From positions 9,244-73,243 of the forward strand of contig JAUJOK010000010.1 of NCBI GenBank assembly GCA_030447685.1: DNA of 64,000 nucleotides, given 5' to 3'. Each line of letters opens with the position of its first letter. Position 1 is the first letter of the stretch. This document shows, piece by piece, positions 54,799 to 64,000 of this stretch. The position numbers were made by a program, and so were the translations under genes. The DNA comes from Armatimonadaceae bacterium. GTDB taxonomy: Bacteria; Armatimonadota; Armatimonadia; Armatimonadales; Armatimonadaceae. The notes beneath the pieces are model-generated. The model ran no database searches. It was not told the origin of the DNA and saw only the letters and a list, made by a program, of their open reading frames with translations.

Positions 54799-55323
54799 CG
54801 CTTAGGAGCGTAGGACGCAGTTCTTCCAGATGATCCTGCAAATAGCGCAGCAGGAGCCGCCGCTTTTCCGCGCCGCGCACCCGATATAATGCGCGCGCTG
54901 CTATCTGATACTTACTTCGAGGACGACCCATTGGCGGCACTTGAGGCGGCGGTTAAAGACCCGGCGACCCGCGATTGACGGAAGATGCGCGGCGTCGAGG
55001 CCTTTGCCTCCGCGCCTTCCCTTCCGCCCTAGAAGATGTGTAGCCTCATCCGAGTGCCGCAGCGGTTCCGGTCCGTATAGATGCAGCTTCCGCAGCCAGC
55101 CCGCGCGCCGCTTAAGCCGCTGAGCACCGGCGAAATGCCGAACGCTGCCCAACCCCCAGCGTTGTATGGCGTGGATCTCGTCGTAGGCAGTGCGGCGCGC
55201 CGCCCAGTAATGCGCCGCCGCAGTCGCCCCGCTCGGCATCTCGCGTGCTGGAGTTTCTGGGTGGCGTACGAACAGCACCTGCAAGCGGAGCGCGATTACC
55301 CCGATTCCGGCGTCGTTTACCAT
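54799..55323 (-). pseudogene. Decayed partial copy of the neighbouring HTH regulator
   Basis: The minus strand aligns by eye with the C-terminal half of the gene at 55441-56422: TACGCCACCC, GGCGGCGCGCCG, GACGAGATC and GCTGGGGGTTGGGCAG blocks recur in the same order, then frames are lost. The final 74 bp (54805-54878) matches 55485-55558 with a single mismatch and encodes EKRRLLLRYLQDHLEELRPT before a stop at 54799. Strong divergence in the middle and near-identity at the end suggest duplication, decay and possibly conversion. Confidence 0.6.
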
Positions 55324-55440
55324 GCTATCTAACTGAAAACCATCCCTCTCGCTGATCTGCCCCTCTCAGCGGCGGGTCACCAATGACAGAAGGCTTTCGC
55401 CACATTCCCGGTCTGCCCCTCGTCCTCCTTGACGATGTGC

Positions 55441-56422
55441 TCACCAGTCTTGCCCTTGCGGTCTTCGCGGGTAATAGCCGCTTTGGAGCGTAGGGCGCAG
55501 TTCTTCCAGATGATCCTGCAAATAGCGCAGCAGGAGCCGCCGCTTTTCCGCGCCGCGCTTTCCCCTTCATTGGCGGGCAGCAGGGTAGGAAGCGCGTGGG
55601 AGACCCGGTCGTATATCCGCAGCCACCGCTTAAAGACAGCCGACTGCCCAACCCCCAGCGTGTTGGCGATCTCGTCGTCCGGCGCGCCGCCCAGCGCCAG
55701 CCGCAGCACCTCCTGCTCGCGCCGGTCGAAAAAGATGCGGGGTGGCGTATACACGAAACTGCGGCTCATCTGGCTCCCTTCGCTCACCAGGGCGTCTTCG
55801 CGGGTAATCGACATCAGATACGGACGCAGGTGAGGCGGGAGGGCCTGCCTGATAGTGATCGGCATAATCCCGACGCAGCCGCAAGCCCATCTGCTGCGTC
55901 ATCTCAAGATAGTGCTCGCCGGATACCTCCACCAGTATTTCCTTGTATTTGTAGCCTCGCCAGTAGAATTGAAACTTTTCCCGGATATAATCGCGGGCGG
56001 TAGGGGCTTCCTCGGCGGTAAGCGGCGGCTGCGCCCATCCCCAATGCGTTATTAGCGCGTTCAAGCCGCTGCCCGAGTTCGCCGCCCGTATCTCCGCAAG
56101 GCTCAGCAGGGGCCAGGAGCCGTCGGGTAAGTTGCTGGTGGCGTGGGTATTGACATACGGCGGCATGGTTGACTTCGCCCACTTCACGTAGGCATCTGAA
56201 ACGAAAGCTGCCTGGGCATAGCCGACCAGCCGCGCGCCCTGGGGCCGCTCTTCATCTTCCACCACCATCGAGAGCGTCGAGGGGTTCGTCAGCAGGATGC
56301 GCCACTCACGGTAAGCGCTTCCACAGATCGCGGGGAACGTCCCCATAACCGAACGTATAATAACAGGCATGGTAGCAGCCGTCGAAGTCACCGAGGGTGG
56401 CTGGCCGGTGGGTGAGGTGCAT
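55441..56422 (-). pseudogene. HTH (LuxR-like) regulator with N-terminal sensor-like domain, three frameshifts
   Basis: CGGAGGAGAT precedes ATG 56422, which begins MHLTHRPATLGDFDGCYHAC. Frames then change near 56317 (SAYREWRILLTNPSTLSMVV), 55845 (ALPPHLRPYLMSITREDALV) and 55563 (EKRRLLLRYLQDHLEELRPT), ending at TGA 55441. The N-terminal strand pattern VVEDEERPQGARLVGYAQAA recalls a GNAT-like fold, unproven. The C-terminal helix-turn-helix is FDRREQEVLRLALGGAPDDE with IANTLGVGQSAVFKRW, as in LuxR/sigma-4-like domains. About 325 residues when corrected. A family of such proteins in Armatimonadota is my recollection, not checked. Target genes unknown. Confidence 0.65.
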
Positions 56423-56482
56423 GTGTGTAATCTCCTCCGGTAGAATCTGAAAATTTCGCTAAATTTTCACATTTTATGTCCT

Positions 56483-56511
56483 TGACTTCCGCTGCCTAAA
56501 CCTATACAGTT
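56483..56511 (+). promoter_or_regulatory. Possible promoter upstream of the glucoamylase gene
   Basis: TTGACT (56483-56488) with TACAGT at 17 nt (56506-56511), or TATACA at 15 nt. It lies in the 344-nt gap 56423-56766 between the HTH gene and the GH15 gene, about 255 nt before the GH15 ATG. The rest of the gap shows no gene. Confidence 0.4.
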
Positions 56512-56766
56512 AAGACAGTTTTATCGTTCACCTTGAAATATCCTCCTGCAACCTCTGGAGACTTCCCTGAGCGCAACACTCGGCACGAAAGCCGGGGCTG
56601 ACGTAAGCTTCCTTAAACTATTTGATGGGAGAGGAGGGGATCACACACCTCCTTCGTTTCCTTCACGCTTGGCGCGCCGCTTGACCTGCCGCCGCTCTTT
56701 CCGCTACAATGCCGCTGTTCCCGCTCAACGGCAGCGGTGCCGCCGCCAGCCCGGAAAGGAAAGCGC

Positions 56767-58786
56767 ATGCCCCGCGACCTCGTGCTCGGCAACGGCTCGC
56801 TGCTGGTTTGTTTGGACCGCAATCTCTTCGTCCGCGACCTTTACTGGCCCTATGTCGGCCTGTATAACCACCTGTCCGGCAACGCCATCCGCTTCGGCGT
56901 CTGGGTAGATGGCCGCTTTTCGTGGATTGATGACCACTGGGATCGCTCGCTCGGTTATCGGCCCTACTCGCTCGTTACCGACTGCCACCTTTCCTCGCTG
57001 AACTCGAACTCTCGCTGTCCGTGCAGGATGCCGTCGATTATCGCGCCGACCTGTTCGTGCGCCGTGTCACCGCGCGTAATTTGACCGACCGGCCCCGCGA
57101 CGTGCGCCTGTACCTGGCCGCCGACCTGCATATCTGCGAAACCGATATCGGCGATACCTGCTACTACGACCCCTACGCCGAGGCCGTCATTCACTACAAG
57201 CGCAGCAGCTACTTCCTGCTCGGCGGGGACGGCGGCAGCGGCGGCCATTGCGGTTTGAGCGGCTACGCCTGCGGCATGAAGGGCCTGAAAAGCCTGGGCA
57301 TGGACGGCACCTGGCACGACTGCAGCGAAGACGGTAATCTGTCCGGCAACCCTATCGCACAGGGATCGGTAGACTCGGCTATCGAGGTGCGAATGACTGT
57401 GCCGCCGCGCGATATGACCGAGGCAGACTTCTGGATTGCGGTCGGCCCCACGCGCGAAGCGGTCTGCGCGATTCAGGAGAGTGTGAAGCGGGATACGCCC
57501 GCAGCCGTGTTCGATGTGGCGGAAAAATACTGGCGCGCCTGGACGCAGCGCGGGCTGGCCCCGAATATCGCCCATCCGGAAGGGGGCTGGAGCGTGACCT
57601 GGCCGCGCTGCCGCCCCGTGTCGCCGCGCTGTTTCGTCGCTCGCTGCTGGTCATTCGCACGCAGATCGACAATAACGGCGCGATCCTTGCCGCCAACGAC
57701 ACCGACATCATGCAGACCAACCGCGCCCACTACTCCTATATGTGGCCGCGCGACGGCGCGCTGGTGGCCCACGCTCTCGACCGCGCCGACTACGGCGATA
57801 TCACGCGCCGCTTTTTCGAGTTCTGCCGCCGCGCGCTCCCCGCCGACCGCGCCGCGCTGATGCACAAGTACGGCCCGGACGGCTCCGTCGGCTCGTCCTG
57901 GCACGCCTGGACAGGGCCGGACGGAACGCCCGAAGTGCCCTTGCAGGAGGACGAAACCGCGCTGACGATCTGGGCGCTGTGGCACCACTACGCCCGCTAT
58001 CGCAACTTCGAGTTTGTCGAGGAGATGTACCGCACGTTCACGCGCCCCTGCGCCGACTTCCTGCTTTCCTTCCGCAATGAAGAGACCGGGCTGCCTAAAC
58101 CGTCCTGGGATCTGTGGGAAGAGCGGCGCGGCGTCCATACGTACACCGTCTGCACGGTCATCGCTGCACTGGAGGCCGCCGCCCGTTTCGCGCACCTTTT
58201 CGGCGACACCGAGCGCGCCCAGGGCTACACCGACGGCGCGCGCCGCATGCGCGACGGCCTTGTCACCCATCTGTGGGCACCCGACCACAACCGCTTCGCC
58301 CGCCGCCTCGAATGCCACGCCGACGGCGCGCAGGCCCGCGACATGACCCAGGACGCCGCGCTGCACGCGCTGCATCTGTTCGACGTGCTGCCCATCGACG
58401 ACCCGAAGGTACAGGAGACGATGCGTCAGGTGAACGAGCGGCTGTGGGTGCAGGTGGGTATCGGCGGCATGGCCCGCTACGAAGGCGACTACTATGCCCG
58501 CATCGCCGACGACATTCTGCGCGTCCCCGGCAACCCCTGGATCATCTGCACGCTCTGGAAAGCCCAGTGGCTTATCAAGAATGCGAAAAGCCGCGACGAT
58601 TTGACGGAGCCGTGTAATCTGCTGGAATGGGCGAACCTCTGTGCTCTCCCCTCCGGCGTGCTGCCGGAGCAGATTCACCCCTACAACTTCACCCCAATGA
58701 CCGTCGCCCCCCTCACCTGGAGCCACTCCGAAGTGATCGAAACCGTCTATCTCTGGCTCGCCAAACACGCGGAATTGGGGCGTTGA
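56767..58786 (+). CDS. GH15 glucoamylase/glucodextranase-like, two frameshifts
   Basis: GGAAAGGAA precedes ATG 56767. N-terminal super-sandwich domain: LVLGNGSLLVCLDRNLFVRD, then from 57,010 ELELSVQDAVDYRADLFVRR. The (alpha/alpha)6 barrel begins near 57,620: HYSYMWPRDGALVAHALD, QEDETALTIWALWHHY, PSWDLWEERRGVHTYTVCT with the general acid Glu, and ALPSGVLPEQIHP with the general base Glu; LTWSHSEVIETVYLW ends it. Frames slip near 57,000 and at a run of five G near 57,584. About 673 residues. It has no signal peptide, so it would release glucose from intracellular maltodextrin or glycogen-like chains. Confidence 0.85.
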
Positions 58787-58790
58787 AATT

Positions 58791-58936
58791 GCCGAGGGAC
58801 AGAACGTCCCTCGCTCAGCGGCCGTTTCATTTTGCGGCGCTGCCGCGCCGGTCGTCCTTGACGAAAAAGAAAGGTGCCCCGTCCGGCAGGACGGTCAGCC
58901 GCAGGCTCACGAGCGAGGGACGTTCTGTCCCTCGGC
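58791..58936. repeat. Inverted-repeat element with perfect 26-bp arms
   Basis: Arms 58791-58816 and 58911-58936 are exact reverse complements, 94 nt apart; each arm also folds alone (GAGGGAC / GTCCCTC, 5-nt loop). The interior holds a 6-bp hairpin CCGTCC/GGACGG (58880-58895) and no ORF. It fills the GH15-ThuA gap. A MITE-like remnant or a large terminator/cruciform are the choices; no target-site duplication was found by eye. Confidence 0.65.
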
Positions 58937-59027
58937 CTCTACGCCGCTGATGTTTTCGGCGGACTGCGCTATGCAGGAGAACGCCGACGCGCCGCCGAAT
59001 GGCCTCCCATGAGTGAGGAAAGAAGCC

Positions 59028-59708
59028 ATGCGGCCTGAGCAATTGATTCGCGTGCTGGTCTGGTCGGAGGGGTCGGAGCCGCGCGATGTGTACGGGGACG
59101 GTATCCGCGACGCCATCGCCGACTATCTGCGGACGCTGCCCGATATGGTGGTGCGGACGGAAAGTGCGAACCATCCCGGCCAGGGGGTTAGCCGCAATGA
59201 CCTCGACAACACGGACGTGCTTATCTGGTGGGCGCACGTCTGCCATGACGATATTACGGACGAAGAAGCCCAGCAGATCGCCGCGCGCGTGACCGAGGAT
59301 GGCATGGGCTTTATTGCGCTGCACTCGTCGCATACCAGCAAGCCGCTGCGCGCACTGCTCGGCGCAAGCGGCACCATCGCGGGCACGGAGGTCAGCGGTG
59401 GGCCGGAACAGATACGGGTTCTGCTGCCGGAGCATCCCATCGCGCAGGGCATTACCGACTTCACCCTCCCGCGCGAAGAACTGTGGCGCGAGCCGTTCGA
59501 CGTGCCGGAGCCGGACGAGCGGGTCTTCGAGTCGTTCTTTCCCCGGCACGACGCCGTTTTCCACATCGGCGGCGGGTGCTGGACGCGCGGTGCAGGCCGT
59601 GTCTTTTACTTTCGGCCCGGCCACGAGACCTACCCCACCTATTTCGACACAAACGTCCTGCGCGTTATCACGAACGCGGTGCGCTGGGCAGTGAAAAACC
59701 CGGCATGA
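59028..59708 (+). CDS. ThuA-like trehalose-utilisation family protein
   Basis: 226 residues from ATG 59028, with GAGGAAAG upstream; a GTG at 59013 is less likely. ThuA has a class I glutamine-amidotransferase-like fold: IRVLVWSEGSEPRDVYGDGI, NTDVLIWWAHVCHDDITDE, GFIALHSSHTSKPLRALLG (a His replaces the catalytic Cys), HPIAQGITDF and YFRPGHETYPTYFD. In rhizobia ThuA/ThuB help oxidise trehalose and sucrose to 3-keto sugars; the fold is conserved, the reaction less so. Stop overlaps the deoB ATG (ATGA). Confidence 0.87.
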   Translation: MRPEQLIRVLVWSEGSEPRDVYGDGIRDAIADYLRTLPDMVVRTESANHPGQGVSRNDLDNTDVLIWWAHVCHDDITDEEAQQIAARVTEDGMGFIALHSSHTSKPLRALLGASGTIAGTEVSGGPEQIRVLLPEHPIAQGITDFTLPREELWREPFDVPEPDERVFESFFPRHDAVFHIGGGCWTRGAGRVFYFRPGHETYPTYFDTNVLRVITNAVRWAVKNPA

Positions 59709-60945
59709 GCAGCAGCCGACGCCGCTTCTTTTTAATCGTCCTCGACGGCTGCGGAGCAGGCGAGCTTCCCGACGCTATGGAGTACGGCGCGGGCGATTTA
59801 GGCTCCAACACGCTCGGTAATACGGCCCGCGCGGTCGGCGGGCTGCGGATACCGAACCTGGCGGCGCTGGGGTGGGGGAACATCGTCCCGATGGAGGGGT
59901 TGCCCCCAATCCCGACGCGCCCGCCGTTTGGGGCCGCCTGACCGAGATCAGCCGGGGCAAGGACACCGTGACCGGCCACTGGGAGATGATGGGAGTTTAT
60001 ACGGAGATTCCCTTCCCCACCTACCCGCGCGGCTTTCCCACCGATATCATGCACCCCTGGGAGGAGCGTATCGGGGTCCGGACACTGGGGAACTATCCGG
60101 CGTCGGGAACTCAGATCATCCAGCAGTTGGGCGAGATACATCTGGAAACCGGCTGCCCGATAGTGTATACCAGCGCCGACTCGGTCTTCCAGGTAGCCGC
60201 GCATGAGGATCCGTGTATTTTCGGGCTGGAGCGGCTCTACGAAATCTGCGAGGCGGCGCGGGAGATGCTCGTTCCCCCGCACCATGTCGGGCGGGTTATC
60301 GCCCGGCCCTTTATCGGCACCGGCCCCGAAAACTTCCAGCGCACGGAAAACCGGCGCGATGACCCGCTGCTTCCGCCCCCAGACACGGTACTCGACATCC
60401 TGACCGGGCAGGGCAAAAAGGTCCATGCCATCGGCAAGATCAGCGAGATATTCTCCGGGCGCGGTGTCACCACATCGGAGCCGACCACCAATAACCCGGA
60501 TCATATCGCCGCGCTGCGCCGCGCCCTGCGGGGCGATGGGCCGGGCAGCGACGCCGACTTTGTTTTCGCTAACCTGGAAGACTTCGACATGCTCTACGGG
60601 CACCGCAACGATTCCGCAGGCTTCGCCCGTCTTCTTTCCGAGTTCGATACCTTTGTCGGAGAGATGCTGCCGATGCTCGGTCCCGGCGATCTGGTAGGTA
60701 TTACCGCCGATCACGGCAACGACCCGACCACACCGTCCACCGACCATTCGCGCGAATACGCCCCCCTGCTGCTGTTCGGCCCGCCGATTAGCCAGCCGCG
60801 CCGCCTGGGTCTGCGCGCCACCTTCGCCGACTGGGGCGCGTCCGTGTGCGCCTGGCTGGGCGTGCCGGGCCTGACCCTTGGGGAGCCGTTTGTTTCCTCT
60901 TCCTCCTCTCCCGCAGGCGACGCTCGCCCCGCAGGTGAAGGCTAA
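59705..60945 (+). CDS. deoB: Phosphopentomutase, one frameshift
   Basis: ATG in a 4-nt overlap with ThuA. RFFLIVLDGCGAGELPDA is the metal-site start of DeoB; the frame then leaves at a C5 run near 59905-59909 and resumes NPDAPAVWGRLTEISRGKDT, VTGHWEMMG, GNYPASGTQIIQQLG, IVYTSADSVFQVAAHED, GVTTSEPTTNNPDH and ITADHGNDPTTPSTDHSREY with the metal-binding Asp/His. About 413 residues, normal for DeoB (~400). It converts (deoxy)ribose-1-phosphate to the 5-phosphate in nucleoside salvage. Confidence 0.9.
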
Positions 60946-61078
60946 AAAGTCTCTCACCGTAACCTCGGCGGCGTCAGCGCGTTTATTATCTGACGGGACG
61001 TAATCTCGTCATCTTTTACCGGTGCGCGTGAAGCTGCGCGTCTCCGGTCGCCTCTTATTATTACGGGAGATTGCCTGC

Positions 61079-63952
61079 ATGAACACTCTTTCTCGCGCCT
61101 CTGTCGCCATTATGATGGGCGTCGTCACGGCGCTTGCGTCCGTGGCCCAGGAAGCGCCGGTTCCCGTACCGGCCAAACCCGTGCCCGCACCTGCCGCCCC
61201 TGCGCCGCCACTACCGCGCATAGACACACTGGCCGCCGCGCTGGAGCATGTGCCCTGGGACCCAGAACCGCGCGGCCCGCTGCTGGTCGTGGACCCAAAA
61301 AATACGCGGAAGTGGATGCCCCGTCCCGCGCCCGGCATGCCCCCGGAGGTCCGCTATCAGGCGACCGTGCTTGCGCCGCCTCCGCCCGGCGGCTACCGGC
61401 TCGCCGTCGTGGCCCCCTACTTCGGGCGCAAGATCGTCCGCCTCGATACGCTGAGCGTGCTCGCCCCAACGCAGATGACCGTCCTGAACACCCGGCCTGG
61501 CAAGGGCGATCCGCTGGCGAGCATGCGCCGCGACGAAAAGGTGCGCCTTTTCGCCGGATCGCTGAACGTGGCGCAGTGGAAGCAGCTTGCCGGGCCGCAG
61601 GGATTGGGGGCGGGTGATCTCGCGCCGGAACAGCGTGCCTTCTTTCTCTCGCTTCTGCCTGAGCCGTTCCGCGTGCACAAGATGACTGTAGCTTCCAATG
61701 CCGGTGGAAGCTACGGTGCGGGCAGCCCCATTACCCTTTCCAGCAGCCAGAAGGCGCAGGTGCGCCTGCGCATCAATCGCTCCGTTGAAATCATGTTTCC
61801 CGCAGCCAATGGGCAGCGTATGTACTACGGCATTGGCCGCCCGGCCCGCAGGCCTGTCGGGGAAGAACACTACACGTTGTCGTATTCTGGGGAAGCGCAG
61901 CGCAGTGATGCCTACGGAGTGACCCTGCGCGCCGACATACCCAATCGTCTGAAGCCCGGTCATCTGACCTTCGATGCGCCCACGCTGCAAGCCGCCGTGT
62001 CGCTGGAAGGCGGGGATATGCCCTCCACGGCTCCTGCCCCGCCGCCGCCGCCCACGCTGACGGTGAAGGAACTGCTCAAGCGCGTGGAAAAAGCGACACG
62101 GGTGGAACTGTACGCCGATCCGCGCGTGGCGAACCTGCCGGTATGGACGGCGGGGAAATCCGCCCGCGCCGGGGACATCCTCAAGGCGTTGTGCTACGCC
62201 GTCACGGGAACGTTCCGCAAAGTCGGGCCGGTGTTTGTTCTTACGGACGATGTGATGGGCATCGGCACACGGCGCGCGCTGCTTTCCGACTGGGGGCAGG
62301 ATGTGGGCGCTCAGGGGCAGAAGCTGCGGGCAGACCTGGACAAGCGTATTCAGGAAATCCAGCCGGGGCAGTTCATGGACTTCGCACCCGACGACCCGCT
62401 GGCCGTGGATGCGGCAACGCTGAAAAAGATGGACGAGCGGCGCAGGGCGATGCGCCAGCAATATACCCCGGATGCCGACAGTATACCGGTAGCCGACCTG
62501 CCGCCCGCCTTTCAGCAGCAATTGACCGCGTTTCTGGCGGAGCGGCAGGGTGACCACATGAAAAATGCCCGCACCGACCGGGTGCGGCTCGACGTGCAGG
62601 CGCGTATGTCTTACCTGGTGCCGGAGATCGGCGATATTGAAGACGCAAACCTGCACCTGTACAATATCCCGGCGCTTCCCATGCCGCCGCCGCAGACGCC
62701 GCCCCCCGCTCCACCCGTGGTGATACCGCCAACGATGGCGGCCCGCGCCCTGTATATCGCTCCCGCAAGCGCCGAAGAGGCGGAGCGTGCCGCCGGGGAA
62801 GCGCGCCGCCTGGGCATAACGCATTTGTGGGTGGAGACACCGGAAGGGGGAAAAGGCAAGGGCCTGCTTGCATCGGCGGTGAAAGCGGGCAAGGCGCACA
62901 AGCTGTTCGTGTTCGGCGTGGTGCGCCTGCTGCATCGCCGCCCCGCGCCGACGGAAGACAAAAGCGAGACGCTTCCCGCTGAAAGCCGCGACATCAACAT
63001 CCTGGGTCTAAGCGGGTTTGCCTATGCCCGGCAGCGCCTCCACTCCACTGCCGGACAGGCGTCCCCCTGGACAAGGGATACCTTGATTCGCTCCGGCGAC
63101 TGGCTGCGCCCGGATGCCCCCTCCACGGCGGCACTGCTGAAAAAACAACTGCTGGATCTGGCGGCGACACCGGGGCTGACCGGCCTGGTGCTGCGCGATA
63201 CCGCCGCGCCCGGCTATGCCGATCCCGGCGTAAGTAACCAAAACTACTCGTTTGGTGACAGCAAAGACTTCGGCTATTCACTCGAAGCGCGGCTCCAATT
63301 TCTGCGTCAGGAAAGCATGGACCCGGTAGACCTTATCAGCGCGAACAGCTATGTCGGCGGCGCGGACCTGAACCTGCCGTTCTTTTCCGATCATGCGCTT
63401 CAACCCCGCATGATCCAGGTCGAAAACCGGTGGACGCAGGACCCGGCGTTCAAATCTCCCGTGCAGCAGTGGAAGGCGTTTCGCCATAAGCAGAATGCGC
63501 GCCTGCTGGCAGAACTGCACGCGGCGGTGAAAACGGCGCATCCGAACCTGGCTCTGGTAATCGGCAGCCGCGCCGACGACCGATTCGGTGAACCCTGGTA
63601 CGGAACCTGGGACAAGCCGGACGCGCTGCCGTTTCGCTCGCCGTATGTCAATGAAGGAAATCCCCCGACGCTGGCTCAGACAGCCCGCTCTTTTTCCAGG
63701 CGTATCCTGATCAGCATTCCCTACCGCACTCCGTCAGTTCCCGACCCGAAGTACAGCCCGCGCGAGGCGTTCACCCGAACGCTCGGCTATTCCCTGGAGC
63801 GCAACAAGACCGGCTGGGACGGCATCGTGTTCGACCTGAGCGACGTGCCCGTGGAGAGGGCGCTGCCCTTGCTGGAAGCTCTCAATCCGCCCGCACCGAA
63901 TGTCGCGGCGACACGAAAGGAGGAACCCGCGCCGCCGACTCTGCTGCGTTGA
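61079..63952 (+). CDS. Large secreted protein with secretin-STN-like and barrel-like regions, unknown function
   Basis: 957 residues from ATG 61079, chosen for GGGAGA upstream and a signal peptide (SRASVAIMMGVVTALASVAQ). A Pro/Ala-rich stretch (25-50) follows. Region ~90-330 is beta-rich. About 335-420 (LTVKELLKRVEKATRVELYA with GDILKALCYAVTGTFRKVGP and VFVLTDD) resembles a short STN/secretin N-domain. A Pro-rich linker near 560 leads to ~570-940, with VLRDTAAPGYADPGVSNQN, FGYSLEARLQFLRQESMDPV, GWDGIVFDLSDVPVERAL, suggestive of a TIM barrel of glycoside-hydrolase-like type. I cannot name its family. No C-terminal anchor. Confidence 0.75.
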   Translation: MNTLSRASVAIMMGVVTALASVAQEAPVPVPAKPVPAPAAPAPPLPRIDTLAAALEHVPWDPEPRGPLLVVDPKNTRKWMPRPAPGMPPEVRYQATVLAPPPPGGYRLAVVAPYFGRKIVRLDTLSVLAPTQMTVLNTRPGKGDPLASMRRDEKVRLFAGSLNVAQWKQLAGPQGLGAGDLAPEQRAFFLSLLPEPFRVHKMTVASNAGGSYGAGSPITLSSSQKAQVRLRINRSVEIMFPAANGQRMYYGIGRPARRPVGEEHYTLSYSGEAQRSDAYGVTLRADIPNRLKPGHLTFDAPTLQAAVSLEGGDMPSTAPAPPPPPTLTVKELLKRVEKATRVELYADPRVANLPVWTAGKSARAGDILKALCYAVTGTFRKVGPVFVLTDDVMGIGTRRALLSDWGQDVGAQGQKLRADLDKRIQEIQPGQFMDFAPDDPLAVDAATLKKMDERRRAMRQQYTPDADSIPVADLPPAFQQQLTAFLAERQGDHMKNARTDRVRLDVQARMSYLVPEIGDIEDANLHLYNIPALPMPPPQTPPPAPPVVIPPTMAARALYIAPASAEEAERAAGEARRLGITHLWVETPEGGKGKGLLASAVKAGKAHKLFVFGVVRLLHRRPAPTEDKSETLPAESRDINILGLSGFAYARQRLHSTAGQASPWTRDTLIRSGDWLRPDAPSTAALLKKQLLDLAATPGLTGLVLRDTAAPGYADPGVSNQNYSFGDSKDFGYSLEARLQFLRQESMDPVDLISANSYVGGADLNLPFFSDHALQPRMIQVENRWTQDPAFKSPVQQWKAFRHKQNARLLAELHAAVKTAHPNLALVIGSRADDRFGEPWYGTWDKPDALPFRSPYVNEGNPPTLAQTARSFSRRILISIPYRTPSVPDPKYSPREAFTRTLGYSLERNKTGWDGIVFDLSDVPVERALPLLEALNPPAPNVAATRKEEPAPPTLLR

Positions 63953-64000
63953 CAGCAGTGCGCGCCGCGTGGTACACTCGCACACCCTTGGGCACGTTCA

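Noticed and set aside
57473-58768. 431-residue open frame antisense to the GH15 gene
   Set aside because: Shadow of the GH15 barrel; no domain signal, while the plus strand carries all catalytic motifs.
1-64000. CRISPR array or rRNA genes
   Set aside because: No regularly spaced direct repeats of 25-40 bp and no rRNA-like sequence were seen.

Overview
The window is GC-rich, gene-dense bacterial chromosome. The best taxonomic clue is the type IV pilin-like protein at 29.2 kb: its N-terminus carries [16 protein letters not shown] followed by [12 protein letters not shown], a combination typical of Armatimonadota (Armatimonadetes). The rest fits a free-living degrader of plant, algal or mucin-type glycans from that phylum or a neighbour: several sulfatases, GH29, GH10, GH15 and GH43 sequences, two heparinase II/III-like proteins, a DUF4091 protein, five Gfo/Idh/MocA oxidoreductases, ThuA and CRTAC1/UnbV-like proteins. 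No rRNA, CRISPR array, transposase or phage gene was seen.

Layout. (1) 0-9.1 kb: a same-strand operon of six sulfatases with one GH29 alpha-L-fucosidase-like enzyme; nearly every junction overlaps or is 2-3 nt. (2) 9.2-13.1 kb: a leftward CapA / PIG-L deacetylase / M55 D-aminopeptidase operon, divergent from a membrane-anchored peptidoglycan-binding protein. (3) 13.1-21 kb: heparinase II/III (one frameshift), an unknown protein, a secreted DUF4091 protein, a creatininase fused to a two-part GNAT module, and a zinc-free MDR dehydrogenase. (4) 20.9-29.1 kb: an amino-sugar/sugar-acid island (nagB, nagA, two Gfo/Idh proteins, a xylose-isomerase-like TIM barrel, an acetyl-xylan-esterase-like hydrolase, an isochorismatase-like hydrolase) ending in a LacI regulator with its own promoter and a good operator candidate. 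(5) 29.2-42.3 kb: a pilin, a small membrane protein, a TPR protein, a CRTAC1/UnbV protein, two DUF6785-type membrane proteins, an amidohydrolase, a two-domain alpha/beta-hydrolase, a GNAT and a Gfo/Idh protein. Nearly all are broken by many single-base frameshifts. (6) 42.3-52 kb: Gfo/Idh, AAC(3)-like acetyltransferase, a second heparinase-like gene, SelO, and a GH43 remnant / GH10 / PhyH / Gfo-Idh cluster. (7) 52-64 kb: a small membrane protein, SDR epimerase, LD-carboxypeptidase, tRNA-Pro(GGG) with promoter and terminator, an HTH regulator beside a decayed partial copy of itself, GH15 glucoamylase, a perfect 26-bp inverted-repeat element, ThuA, phosphopentomutase and a large secreted protein of unknown function.

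How the genes fit together: most of the window serves uptake and stepwise breakdown of decorated polysaccharides. Sulfatases, fucosidase, esterases and PIG-L remove substituents; GH10, GH15 and heparinase-like enzymes act on backbones; Gfo/Idh, MDR, TIM-barrel and Nag enzymes process the released sugars; the LacI protein probably controls part of this. A smaller set (M55 peptidase, LD-carboxypeptidase, peptidoglycan-binding protein) concerns cell-wall turnover.

Caution on quality. Frameshifts are absent from roughly 15.4-29 kb, dense at 30-42 kb, and scattered elsewhere, often at short homopolymers. Conserved motifs reappear in the next frame after one-base corrections, so I favour consensus error over gene decay for most of them. 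Coordinates of the broken genes are spans, not single reading frames.
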